This document shows, in pieces, positions 38,700 to 50,900 of a DNA stretch of 64,000 bases (the stretch's first letter is position 1; the number at the start of each line of letters is the position of its first letter). A program made the translations under genes and the position numbers. The stretch covers positions 46,407-110,406 of the forward strand of contig VXCM01003493.1 of NCBI GenBank assembly GCA_014773175.1, in the 5' to 3' direction. The notes under the pieces were generated by a model. That model did no database searches, was not told where the DNA came from, and saw nothing but the letters and a program-made list of their open reading frames with translations. This DNA is from Lucifuga dentata. Lineage: Eukaryota > Chordata > Actinopteri > Ophidiiformes > Bythitidae.

Positions 38700-39073
38700 G
38701 GAACAGCCTGCGACGAAATGCGCATGCGCCTCCGCATTTAATCTTCCTAATACCGTGTCAATATGCTACGCTTTTTGACAACAAAGTATTAACAGAAAAG
38801 TTTTTATTACGGTATTCAGCGGCTCATTTGACGTTTGGTGGAAAATTCAGGCGACACTCGGACACCACCTCTTTCTGCTTACTTTATAAAAGTAACTTTA
38901 TGACTTTATCTGGCAGCAGAAAAGGTGGTTAGCGATGCTAGTTCCGCCTTGCCTCTCCCCGTGATGGACAGCAGCAACTAGGAAACTGTCAAAAGTGACC
39001 AGGGTTCAAGGAGATAACGTAAACATACGAACCTTCCATTCTGGGTACTTTCTATACAAACAAACTACAAAAA
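38700..39073 (+). promoter_or_regulatory. phactr4: Candidate phactr4 promoter and non-coding first exon
   Basis: This is an island of higher GC and CpG in AT-rich DNA. TGCGCATGCGCC at 38719-38730 matches the NRF1 consensus typical of housekeeping promoters. A sequence without a useful reading frame then runs to a consensus donor GTGAGT at 39074. The next supported exon downstream is phactr4 exon 2 at 47925, about 8.9 kb away. Assigning this exon to phactr4 is inferred from position and orientation; no transcript is available. Confidence 0.4.
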
Positions 39074-41424
39074 GTGAGTACCACTTGTGCATTATGTTAC
39101 ACGTATCTTCCTGAACTACAACGGCAACTATGAGCTAAAGAAAGCTAACAAAGCTAACGCTACAGGGATAGTGAAGCCACCTGTTGCTGGCTCTGCTTTC
39201 TTTAGCTAGTAGAAGCCACGGATTAGCGTTACGTCCGTGCTGTTTTTAATGCTGTTTGCGTTTCTATCTTTAGCTCATATACCTAATTTTTACCCGTTTG
39301 TACTTGAAAGTGAAAACTCAGGGACAACACGGCAAGTACTTTGTGTCATGATGTACATTTCCCATTTACTCTATTAATGAATATGTGTACCTGTAATGTT
39401 ATCTTGTTCGTTTACTATCCGTAACACTAGCTAGGGCGAAACTGAATACGTGGAACGACCTTTTATTTGTCTTGGAATGGCATTGAGTGTCTATTTGTTC
39501 TTTTCAGCACAATGTACCTCTTTAAATCTTTTTTTTTTTTTTTAAGGCATCATTATAACCAAGTTATACCTCATTTGCATTTGCACCATGTTTCTCACTT
39601 TTTCTTTTTTTGTTTTTTTGAACCCTCAGTTCTTTTGCGTTGCAGCTATAGTACTGTGTTGTACTTATTAGAGTAAGGCAGAATGTTATCTTACTGTTTT
39701 TGTGTCTCAGCAAGGAATTCAAGCTGTCTCTGAAGCATTCAACAGCATTCCATTTGCAGGTTCTTCTACTTGTTCCAACAAGCACCTACAGGTTTAGTGC
39801 TGACTGAAAGTGGTTCTACACCCTATAGGACGACTCTGACTGCGGAAAAGACAAAAGGAGCTGCAGTTTTACTGTGTTTGTCCTAGATAGACAGCATTGA
39901 AACCAGGTTAGTTGTTTTATTGTGTTATGTATGCAGATGGTCATGAATTGTTGCACATGAAAGAGATTACAAATGAGGCAGAAAAGGTGTTGGTTAATTT
40001 TATTACAATCCAAATACATTAAGGTGGGTGGCATTTTTTGAATAAAGTAAAGATTAGAGGTGATATTTCAAGAGATTGGCATAGATTTTGAGTGGATACA
40101 AATGGGTGGGAAATGCCTACCCTGACTGGTAATTTTAATCTTGTCTGTGAGAGAAGTAGTTTGCAGGTAAGCAATGACTGTCTTGCAAGAATTATTAATT
40201 GTTAGAAGGGAAGTGAATTTAGCTGAATTTTTGAAAAATAAGCCTGGTTGCACAAAACATCCAGTTTTATGCACTTAATACCAACACTTTAAACAGAGCG
40301 AAAATAGAGATATTGTTGTGTTTACAGATGAAGATGAAGTTGTATCAGCATTAAGATGTTGTGGGGCTGCGTGTTACTTTGATCCATTTCAGGCCTCTGT
40401 CAGTGTATCATAATTGTCTAGCAGTGGAAATCCACATCGCTTGCTCCCAAACAAAATCCAATTTCCCTCTTTGTTTGGTGTTTGCCAAGCCTGCAGAAAA
40501 AACTTGGCACAATGGCTGATTGTGCTCCTCTTAATTCTGCAGCGCTCTGTTGCTCCATTTAATGTGCTGGGAGGCCTTAATGAGCTGTTCGGGAGGTTCC
40601 ATGAACAAGCAAGATTGCAGTAAATTTAGAACCTACCAGTGTAGCACAAATAGCTTGTCTTTTAAAATGTCCATTAAGCATGTGGGATAAAGTAAAGAAA
40701 TTATTCTGCCATTTCTTAAATTGTAACATGATTCAAGCAGCAATGGTAGCTGTTCTTGTCGCTTCATTAAGGCAAACTTGATCTAGTTTTTCTAAAACAG
40801 CTCTTCAGATCTATTACAATTGATTTGTAAGGTGCATTAAAAGAATTTAACACTTTGGATAAGAGATGTAAACACAAAGGGAAATGTTTTTAAGTGTCTT
40901 GGACTTCATTGCAGATTTATTAATATTACTGTGAGCTGCTGGTCTGACAGAGAGAACAGCCGCTAGTTTCAGTTGTGGTGCTAAAGGTTGTTTGACAGGC
41001 ATCCATCACTACGTCATCATAGTAACGGACATAGATTGGATGCTGTTGTGAGTCAGATTAGGAACTGTCATGAGATAATTTGTCAGATTCTCAGTCATAA
41101 TAAATTAAACAATGTGATGAGTGTGTTTTGGAGTGGTAGTAAAAGCAGAGAGGCAGCGATGCCAAAAGCGGCACCATCAAAGCAAAAGTAAACTGAATCA
41201 CAAAGTGACATGAGGGACAGAAACATCTGTCTGTTAGTGGAAGCTTGGATTTTTGTCCACAGATTGCCAGTAGACTGAAGTTGTTGCATCTTATTAAAAA
41301 CATTCAAAACTGTCAGATGGCATGAAAAGGCTGACATGTTCGATTGCACTTATTTTCTCAAATTGTGATACCACAATGCATCCATCAGCCCACTTCATGT
41401 CATTTCAAGGAAATGCTTATTTAA

Positions 41425-41830
41425 AGGACCATACCATCCATTGTGCATGTTTGAGCATAATATATTCAATTTTCATACACGTCAGGTTACTGACAATCAT
41501 TTCCCAAAGCACACGACTGGAATGGTGAATTAAAAAATATCTTTCCTACCTTCCAGACAACCACTGGTTTCAGTTCATTCTGGTATGCTATTAAAATCAA
41601 CTTGTTGATACTTGAAATGTTCTTGGGATAGGTAATCCATCATCTTGAACAAGGCGTATATTTAAGTTAACATTTAATGCAATAAAAAGAACAGAGTGAA
41701 TGTATGTCTCCACCAGGGAATATAGTCCCAAAAGAAGACCTACGTTTATTGAAAAATTTANGAATGTATGTCTCCACCAGGGAATATAGTCCCAAAAGAA
41801 GACCTACGTTTATTGAAAAATTTAAACAAC
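41425..41830. repeat. TTAA-family MITE copy G, right end lost
   Basis: TTAA at 41421-41424 precedes AGGACCATACCATCC, nearly identical to the left arm of the foldback copy at 936. The internal CTCCACCAGGGAATATAG occurs twice only because of the false duplication around the N at 41761. The sequence after about 41830 no longer aligns by eye. Lies in the first phactr4 intron. Confidence 0.6.
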
Positions 41831-43014
41831 TGTGACTTCATAATGCTGCATAACTATTAGCAGACAATTCATTGATGATTAAGATGTGTGTTTCGCTTCA
41901 ATATTTGATTTTGAAAGATCAAAAAAATTTTCAAAATATTGAATATTGAAATTATTGCCATGTTGGAAATCAGTTACTGATAGTGCAGAGAATGAAAATG
42001 TCATAGATGATGGATTAAAAATGAATTTCAAAAAGTAAAAAAAATCAGTTCCCACATACATGAAATGTGATTTTAGAATTTCTACATGATGAGAGGCTTT
42101 GCTTATTTCATACTCACATCCCTGTAGATGGGTTTTCAATTTTAATCACATTATTTTAAACTATGAGTTTAAAAATGTAAAATAGAAATAGTTGGCAGAG
42201 GGAAGACTTTGTGTGTGTGTGTGTGTGTGTCCGTGTCCGTGTCCGTGTCCGTGTCCGTGTCCGTGTCCGTTTTAGTGGATTGTAGTTGACAGAAGGCAGA
42301 TAAGGAAACCACAGAAGATGATTGGGCTGAAGTTTCATGTTTGAGGGGAAGTGTGGAAATCAGAGGCAGAAAATAGAAATCAGACAGCGTCACTTGTCTT
42401 TTCTTGGATCATCTTATGTTCATTATGTACTGTAATATCAAACAGTGATTGAAGATTTTTCAAATTGTAATAGTTTACAGCCTGATGGTAGTGTTCGAAT
42501 AGAAAAACATACTGTGATGGTCAGGATTCGATTCATAGTGATTTAAGTTTAGATTTAGGTTTTTTTTTTTTTCCTCATTATTGGGCTATCATATTTATTT
42601 ACCATATTGCAGATTGTTGTAAATAACTCTGACACATTTATCGTAACTCGAAAGCTGAGAGAGAGAGGACAAAAAACAACAACAACAAAAAAAACACTGG
42701 AATATCACTGCCAAACCTGAAAATCCAGCTGCCATGTAGCCGCACTGTTCTTTAAGCTGCTCACTGTTTTTCTCATGTGGAGAGACGCCATGTGTACCCA
42801 AACAAGAGAGGTGACCACAGAAGCAGCGACTTGAAACCAGATATGATGGAAGCTCACTCAAAGCATGGGCTGTCACCTTCCTCAACCTTTGGAATTTGTG
42901 TAAAATAATGACTGGGTGTGATCCTGTGTGTGTATGAATGAGTGTATTTATGAGCACACGTTCCTGTCTACTCTCACACGTTCACGTCATATCCTGAAGC
43001 CTTGCAGGGACCGA

Positions 43015-44425
43015 TGCTGCATTCCAGTCAAAGTGGGATGTCGGAATTTCCCAGTTGAAAATTCCGACTTCACACCTCCATGCATTCCAACACCCATAGT
43101 GCAAAATGTAAACAAATAAACATGGCTGAACGCCAATAAATACTATAAAATAAATAAAGTTAGTAATAAATACAAACCAAACTAAAGTGAAGTTAGCATT
43201 TGTTAGGACATTTTGGTTGGATTGTATATTACAATGAAATGGTGTGTGTTTTTCTGCTCGTTGAGTGCGTATCAGTTATTAATGATGGTGGGTATTAAAC
43301 CTTTGTGCAGAAAAATTTAATTTTCTAAAATTATGTACACGTACCATACATGACAGATGGCTAACTTGACAACATCTTTTGGCTTTTTATTTCAAGAAAT
43401 TAAATGTGGTGCAAGAAAAATTGCTTTATTCGGCTGTTAGCTGATTATTTACACTACAGGCCAGAAGTTTGAGGCCAGATTTAAAAAAAAAAAATCATCA
43501 ATACACTGTTTGTTTTACAATTTATTGCATAGGAAATGACAAAAACATATAAAATAAATGTAACTAATTAGTTTTCAAGAATAATTTGTCAACAAGAGCA
43601 CATTATGTAGCCACTCTGGCTACAGAAATGATTTTTAATGAAGGCATCAGTCTGTATTAGTGCAGCACTCCTGTTGTGTTCAACTCCCTGCTGATGTGTT
43701 TTAACATTCTGTTCAATAGCTGCTGTCTGTCTTCTCCCACATCATTTTGGGTTTAATGTGCTACACAGTCTGCTCATGCTGCTGCTCTGCATGTAAAACA
43801 TGGGCGGGTTCAGTAATGCTGTGGGGGGGGGGGGGGNNNNNNNNNNNNNNNNNNNNNNNNNNNNNNNNNNNNNNNNNNNNNNNNNNNNNNNNNNNNNNNN
43901 NNNNNNNNNNNNNNNNNNNNNNNNNNNNNNNNNNNNNNNNNNNNNAACATTCATCAAAATGATGCCAAAATTACATCCATTCAAAAGAGAAGCAAAAGGT
44001 TTTAGAATTCTGACTTGGCCACAGGGGGTTACTTTGACAAAACCAAAGTCTGAGCCTGAAATGACTTCAATGTGCTTTGATGTTGACAAATTTTTCTTGA
44101 AAACTAATTATTTACATTTATTTTATGTAGTTTTGTCATTTCCTGTGTCATAAATTGTAAAACAGGGTATTGATTTTTTTTAAAAATCTGGGTGTGGCCT
44201 CAAACTTTTGGCCTGTCATGTACATTCACAAAGTTTGCTTCCACGGGCGCCGCCACGTCGAGCGACATCATGTTGAGCGACATCACCCTCTTTGTACTCA
44301 AGGTAGATGGATATGGTCCAACTTTCCAAGTTTCCAGCAACTTGAATTGCTGTTCCAACTTCCAATGCAGTTTTTCAAGTAGGAGGTCGGAAAATTTTGA
44401 GTTCCGAGTTTTCTGGAATGCAGCA
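43015..44425. mobile_element. Outer inverted-repeat element hosting the Tc1 insertion
   Basis: TGCTGCATTCCAG at 43015 and its complement ending at 44425 bracket the Tc1 element, with further GTCGGAA-type blocks mirrored inside (43040 and 44387). Without the nested element it would be about 640 bp. Target duplication is not clear and the family is not assigned. Confidence 0.5.
43450..44222 (-). mobile_element. Tc1/mariner element remnant containing a sequence gap
   Basis: TACACTACAGGCC at the left and TACATGACAGGCC (complement) at the right are inverted ends, each beginning with TA (43450-43451 and 44221-44222), the Tc1/mariner target. Similarity of the two ends extends inward over about 120 bases. 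Just left of the gap, AGTAATGCTGTGGGG on the + strand resembles the Tc1 SVMLWG transposase block, but the frame is broken. 109 N bases (43837-43945) hide the middle. Confidence 0.7.
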
Positions 44426-46649
44426 AATGATCCGACCCCGGATCAGCTGCTGTAGTTTACTGACTTTTATGTACGCTACGCAAACAAAAGCGGTCGAATT
44501 AACCTGGCTCTCTGCTTGCTTTCCTGCTGGCCCACAGTGGCCAGTTGCTGCCCTTCAGAGCCGGAGGAAGCCTGGACCCAATGCACTGGCCGGACATTTG
44601 AGAACAGAGTTGGGTTGCAGCGGTGCTGAACTTTGTGTAGTGAATTATTTGTGAGCTCCAGTACATATTGGCTTCTCTCTCTGTTTAAAGACAAGTTGGG
44701 AATCATCAATAATACATAACAGATTCAACTTTTTAATTTAAGCTTGAAAATTAATTGCACACTTAACTCAAAGCATCATAACATGAATTGGTATTTAGAT
44801 GTGGTCAGATGTTAGAAAATGAAGTGGGAATTAAAACAAACACCCCAATAATTCATTATTGATTAAAGCAAAATCTGATAGAGCATTGATTTCATTTTTA
44901 TTCTCAACAAACGCTCGTGTGAGTTCCGCTGAATTATCTTTACTTTCCTACGTTTTCTACATCTGCCCTGTTAAAACCAGTTATCTACCTGATTTCCCTA
45001 CCAGACCAGATTTCTTATCTTGTGTGGTTTTGCAAAATGACTTGCTGTTGACAGTATACACACGTTTTCATTTTTTTGGCAGTAAATTCAAAATAAGTAC
45101 TTTTACTTGCACTGCTGAAAGTAAATAAATGGAAGCTGTCAGGTTGTGTATTTTTTTATGGGTTGTCTTGTTCCCTCCTTACTGTAAACGAGCATATAAA
45201 CTAACTTTTTATCGTTCCATGGGCTCCGTTTCATAAGGACAAAAGTACATTTTAATAGAAAATCTTCTAGCGAGCGCAGGTACATGATATAAAATATGTG
45301 GCTATTTCAGTTGATTCATGGCTTATTTAAACTAAGGGAGAAAAAAAACACTCGAGCGTAATACAAAGCCAGAGTGTGCATACACACACACAGTGGAGCC
45401 TGTGGACATTGGCCTTCAGTGAGGCATAAATGGATAAGTTGACGTCGTGAACAGTACAGACGTCTGCTGTGTTTACATCTTAGTCTTAAAGTCTAAGACT
45501 TGCCAAACCAGTTGGACTGAGCCAAAGTTGACCAAGCTGCTGTTTCAGATTTAAAGTCCAGGCCAGAGGCAATTGTCTAGTTTACATGAAAAATAATCAC
45601 CTAATAATAATTATCATTTAGGGCTCTAACAACTTAGTTTATTTTTTGGTCTGTGGCCGTTAAGTCTCGTATCAGAAGGATCTATGTTACAACCCAGCAG
45701 CATCAGCAAACTTTACAAAGAACACTTTGCTCGCTCTGCTTGTTTTCAGGCCTTTTTTTTTTTTTTTTTTTTTTAGATGCTCTTCAGGAAGCCGAACAGT
45801 TTTTGAAGGATAATGATCTTGTGTCATCCTGTTTTATGTACAATCCTCTCCGTATATTTTACAGGAGGGCTATTATCACTTTGCTGCAAAGTTGTCTGGC
45901 TGGAAGCAGGAGTTGTGTGGCCAAACTGCGAGGACGGCACCACTGGGGAAGGTTTTTTTTTTTGAAGATCAATGACCTCCAGTAAATGTAAGTTGGTATA
46001 ACAGCACAGTTTTGTGTGTAACTGCTTTTTTCCCCTTATCAACCTCGTCCTCTCCTTTCATTACAGCTACATTTGATCACCTAAATCACAGAGATCCTGC
46101 CACTTTTTATCAAATTTGGTAGATGCCATTAAAAGGTGGCCTCATCCAAATGATAAGAAGGTCAAATAATTGCCTGCAAGGCTGAACTCTGCCTTTTTAT
46201 TTAGTCACACAGCGGGCTTTTACCAGCCTGTTATTGTTAAGTGACTTTTGACATTCCAAGGCGCAGCCTGATACTGCTGGTAGGACCCTCCTTTTTTAGC
46301 GTCATGATATAACCACACCTTCTAGCCTTGACCAATTAGAAGCAATGCTGTCTTTTGAATTGTGAAGTTTTCTGGTAGAGACCACATAGCCTTCATTATG
46401 CTTGCTATCAGATTGAATCCCCAACAGGCTCAAACAGCATCCTCAGCTTTCATTTCACCGATCTGTCTTAACATGCAACGTTACAGAGACATCTTGCAGA
46501 TGTATTGCTGCTGGAAACCTTTGATTATACCCAAAACCACTGGATTCACAAGTCCTGGATTGCCTTAAAGCTGTAGTGGTTTGACATTAGCATTCAGTTT
46601 ATTGCCTGAAAACATATTAATTACCAGTAATAATTATCGGGGCTTTTAA

Positions 46650-47230
46650 AGCAGCATACAGCGATTTTGCCTGTTACGAGCCCCATACACACAACCTGCA
46701 TACACGTTATGTTATTGACAGCTGTTTCCAAAAACATACTACTGGAGTGGTACATTTTTAGAATTTTTTTTCCTATCTTCCAGACTGTCCTTGGGTGCAG
46801 TTCATTCAAATTCACTATTAAAATCAACTTGTAGAGACTTGAAACGTGCTTGAGATAAGGAATTCATCATAACAAACATGATGTCTATTACATTTTTTTC
46901 AAAGTAACTTTATTTAATCAGTCCAACGTGCAACTGCAAGGAAGAGAATTCATGTCTTTGCCAGGGAACATAGTCACAGAAGAAGACGGCTTTTAATGAA
47001 AAATTAAAAAATGACTGTGCCTTTTGACATAAATGTTAGCAGGCGAAACATTGAATTTTAAGGTGTGTGTGTATCACCTGAACATTTGATTGAGAAAGAT
47101 TAGTGGATTTAGCAAAGTGACAGGAAAACTAAAATACAGTTTTATGTTTTGGAAATTGATGTCAGTAAGATAACATATACACAGGTAATATTTATTGGAC
47201 TTAAACATGCAAAATCTAAGGTGTTATCCT
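46650..47230. repeat. TTAA-family MITE copy H
   Basis: Left TTAA at 46646-46649; ends AGCAGCATACAGCGATTTTG and AAACATGCAAAATCTAAGG...TATCCTTTG are diverged. The internal TTTGCCAGGGAACATAG block is retained. In the first phactr4 intron. Confidence 0.6.
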
Positions 47231-47924
47231 TTGAATAAAGGTTTGACTATGGATCCTTTGGCTTCTGAATTCCAAAAGAATATTTTTATTGGCCAGAATT
47301 AACCTTAATTGATTGTATTAGAATGAATAAAGAGAAATGCCTGTGAGTCTTGGAGGCTTTGTTGCAGGTATCAGAGCTGACAGCAGATGGTAGTGATTGA
47401 CAGGTCATGTATTAAAATGAGATCGTACTCTCAAATCACAGTTGGATTTGGTGCATCAGACAGACAAAAGAACTCCCAGCTGCCACAGAGAACATCTGAT
47501 TTATTGAGCTGCCCAGAAAGACAGACATTTATTTAGAGACTAAAAAAAAAACATGAAGGCTTCACTGTATTCAGAGATTTTTGGTAGAAGTTTATTCCTT
47601 TGTAGGCATCTGCCGCCACACAAACTTTTATTTTTGATGAAATTGTGCTTGGTTTGGAAAGTGTGACAGTAGAAAAAAACAGATTGAACAAAATCTCATT
47701 AAATTCACTTGTATTGCTTGTTGTGAGCTACTTTAGATGTTTTCAAAATGATGTCTCCTCGGAGGCATTTTAATGAAGCTAAATATTCTGTCCACACTAT
47801 ATTTTATTGAAGAACTATTGTAATAAGCCACACACAAACACACACACACACATACCTTGTATATAATTGTATTGCATATTTGTGTTTTATTGAGATCCTA
47901 TCTGTCATTGTTCTTTCAATTTAG

Positions 47925-47969
47925 GAGCTGCTGACTGCCGAGTTTTGGACGCTGTGATGGAAAATCGTG
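47925..47969 (+). CDS. phactr4: phactr4 exon 2, start codon of the MENR isoform
   Basis: The acceptor is TTCTTTCAATTTAG (ends 47924) and the donor is GTAAGA at 47970. ATG at 47957 (G at -3, G at +4) encodes Met-Glu-Asn-Arg and leaves one base, phase 1. It joins exon 3 to give MENRDDEVDL, similar in style to the short acidic N-terminus of mammalian PHACTR4. Positions 47925-47956 are 5' UTR. Confidence 0.75.
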
Positions 47970-50900
47970 GTAAGAGAAATGCGCCATGTTAGAAAAAAAA
48001 AAAATTACGATTTAATATTTGTAATTTTTACATTTTTAGATTTAATCTGAAATATGTCAGCAATTTAACATCAAAACAAGCCCAAAATGACTATTTAAAA
48101 AAAAAAATCTTACCCACCGACGCTCACTGATACACAGCACATAGGCCACAGATGGCATCACGAGGACAGAAAGTGGTGAGTCAGTAAATAGTGTGAGTTA
48201 TGGAGTTGTCCATTAAAGGGGTTGGCCGTGTGACGCTTTGCGGTGTTGACACAGCTGCTATCTGATTGGCCGTCACCCAGAGGACACTGTAGGTTGTCAG
48301 AGCTGCAGGTTTCTGTCCCTGCCACACATGGCCTTGTATCTAGTTCAATACTGACCTCAATCATCAAACACCAGAACGTATTACCTGTTCACTGAGGATA
48401 CTTCTTCTTGAACCGTTTGGAAACGGATTTGCGAATTTGTGACATTAGAGGGGAAATATCTGGGATGGCTGTGCAATCAGAATATGTCTGTGAGTAAATT
48501 ATTCGTTTTTTTTGTTTTGTTTTTTTTTTTTGTTTTTTTAGATATACATTTCAACCTCTTTAAATTATAGATTAATTTCTTGATTGATTTATACACTTAC
48601 TGGACTATTAGATTAATTGAAAGAAGACTTGGAGCAATTTGAAGTGATACTGGACTTCTCCTAGGCTCTTTTCTTTAAAGGGATCAATTTGTGATATGAA
48701 CGATACTGAGTCATTGCTTCAAGTTTGCTTTTATTTTTATCCAAAAGGGCAAAGTCATCCAACATGTTGGCTCGTGTTACAGTAATTAATTAAGCTTGTG
48801 TAGTAATTGCACGCCTTGGGACTATCATGAGAGCAGTATGATGGTATTTTTGTGAGTCATAGGGAGGCTTTTTTTTTTTTTTTTTTTTTTTTTTCCCCCC
48901 CCGCTCTGGTTTGAAATATTGAAAAGATGCGTTTGTCTCCATCTGCTGCTGCTCGGTGGAAGCGGTGTCAGTCCCACCATGAGTCATAACGAAGCAGAAA
49001 TCAGAATCTGGTTTGTCCATGTGAATTAGTCAGTACTTTCCAGGATTGTGGTCTGAATGATTGTTTGACCAGAAGGCTGACTTCTGGATTTGCATTCCAC
49101 GCATTCTTATGCCAGAGAGTGTTTTGACAAGCTTCCATGTTAACACACTAATTGGTCTGTAGAGGAAACGGCAGTGATATAATCTGTTATGAAGTCAGCA
49201 TGTCAAGGTGTCTTGAATGTCCTGAAACCTGAGTAGGAGTTTGGGCTTTTTGTTGGACAGTAAACCTCTGTGCTCTTGCAGCAGGTGGACACAATAACAG
49301 CAAAACCTTAATAAATTCATTTGTGCACTTTATAATCTTCAGGTTTTTGAGGCTGTAGCTGGTGCTTTGTTTTAGATTGCATCACACTTTAAAATGTGTA
49401 TATTTTGTCCTCCCTCACCTTCATATGTACAAAATAGCGGTCAAAATAGCATGAACACCTTGATGCACTGAACTTTTTACATAAATCAAACTCTGTGTAA
49501 ATAACCTTAGAAGAGTTGGTTGAAAAAAAATGTCAGCTTGGTTTCTGACTCTTGTTGTTTGATGAGATATTTAAAGAAAGCATGTAGGCCTCTCTTGAAC
49601 TCTTCTGGCTTTATGTAGGCTCAGGTGTTACATTCACACTCGGAGCATTAAAAGTAAGAAGTGAGAGTCTCCAATTGAGAGTTGCATGAATTTGCCAAAC
49701 TAAATAAATAAATACATGCTTAAATATATTCTTAAAGCATATACAGCCAAATCGCACACAGGGAGTGCTCCAAGTTTTAGCAGGGGAAGCTCAGTTGCTC
49801 ATAAAGTTTATCTTTTATCTATCCGATTCATAGTTTAAAGGGACAATCCCTGGAGCATAATTGGACTCCTCCTCTGTGTCACTTCCTCTTCTTTGGTGCT
49901 GGGCTCCGCCTCAGGCCGGCTCACCTTCCACTTCTCTAGTTACCTCACCCTGCAGAGTCCTCCCCTCACCCTTCAGGGAGTATTGTTTTGTCAGCCTGTG
50001 AAATGGCACTAGAGGGGGGATAGAATGCATTGCCAAAACCTTCAAGGCTTGATGAGTGGACCGGCCAGCCCCCAGAGCTCGCCTGCTGTGAACTTTGCCC
50101 CTGAAAAATCTGTTCTCAGGAATGACAGGCATCTCAGACTGCTGGATTACCTTATAGGCGTACCTTATTTATGAACTCAGCCTCAAGAAGGGAGGGGAGG
50201 AAGAACCAAGCAAGTGAGTGTTTGTGTTTTAAAGAGCGAGGAGGGAGGGAGTGAGTGAGACCGAATCGCACGGGCTGAAGGGAGGGGGGGAGGGAGGGTA
50301 AGACTACAGAGACAAGAGAGAGAGAGAGACTGAAGTGAACAGTCAAGGCAGTCTTGGGTTACAGGAGTTCTGTGTCTGGCTGGAGAAGCGTACGGTGGCT
50401 TTAGTTTTTCTCTTCCTGCCGTGGGCCTCGGGAGAGGCAGGGCCCGGCAGGCCGACTGGGACAGGAGCTGTAGCATGGGACACAGTGCTAGCAGTGAGAC
50501 TGTGGCACAGCAACCAGCCCAACACAACACGGGTGAGTCCGAGGCCAGAGGCTCAGCACAGCGATCACAATGACAGATCACTTATTTCGGTTGCGGGGGA
50601 AAAAATAAGCTATCAGACATTTGTTGTAGTTGTGAAGAATGGAGGGGAACCGGAAGATAAGAGGATGTATGACCAGGTGTTTTTAAACAGCAACAGGAGA
50701 GAAACTGTTGGAAGGCGGCAGACGCACACAGGTGTAGAAGAATGCCTGCAGATGGAATGCGATGATTGTGAAATATACAAACCATGCTACCTTTTCCTCC
50801 GTCTGCACTTGGCATTCCTTCTTGCTGAAACTTTTGTGACAAACAAGATGTGCGGGTGCAAGACACCAGCTGACACCACACTTCTCCACATGGATGTGTA

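Larger units (their letters stand above)
39074..47924 (+). other. phactr4: Candidate first intron of phactr4
   Basis: 8.9 kb containing TTAA-family copies G and H, the nested Tc1 element, T-runs and a six-base GTGTCC array (42231-42270) after a GT array. I found no coding exon with matching splice sites. Confidence 0.4.

Noticed and set aside
45653..45985. 110-codon frame after a T-run in the first phactr4 intron
   Set aside because: The T-run plus AG resembles an acceptor, but there is no phase-matched donor and no similarity to PHACTR proteins.
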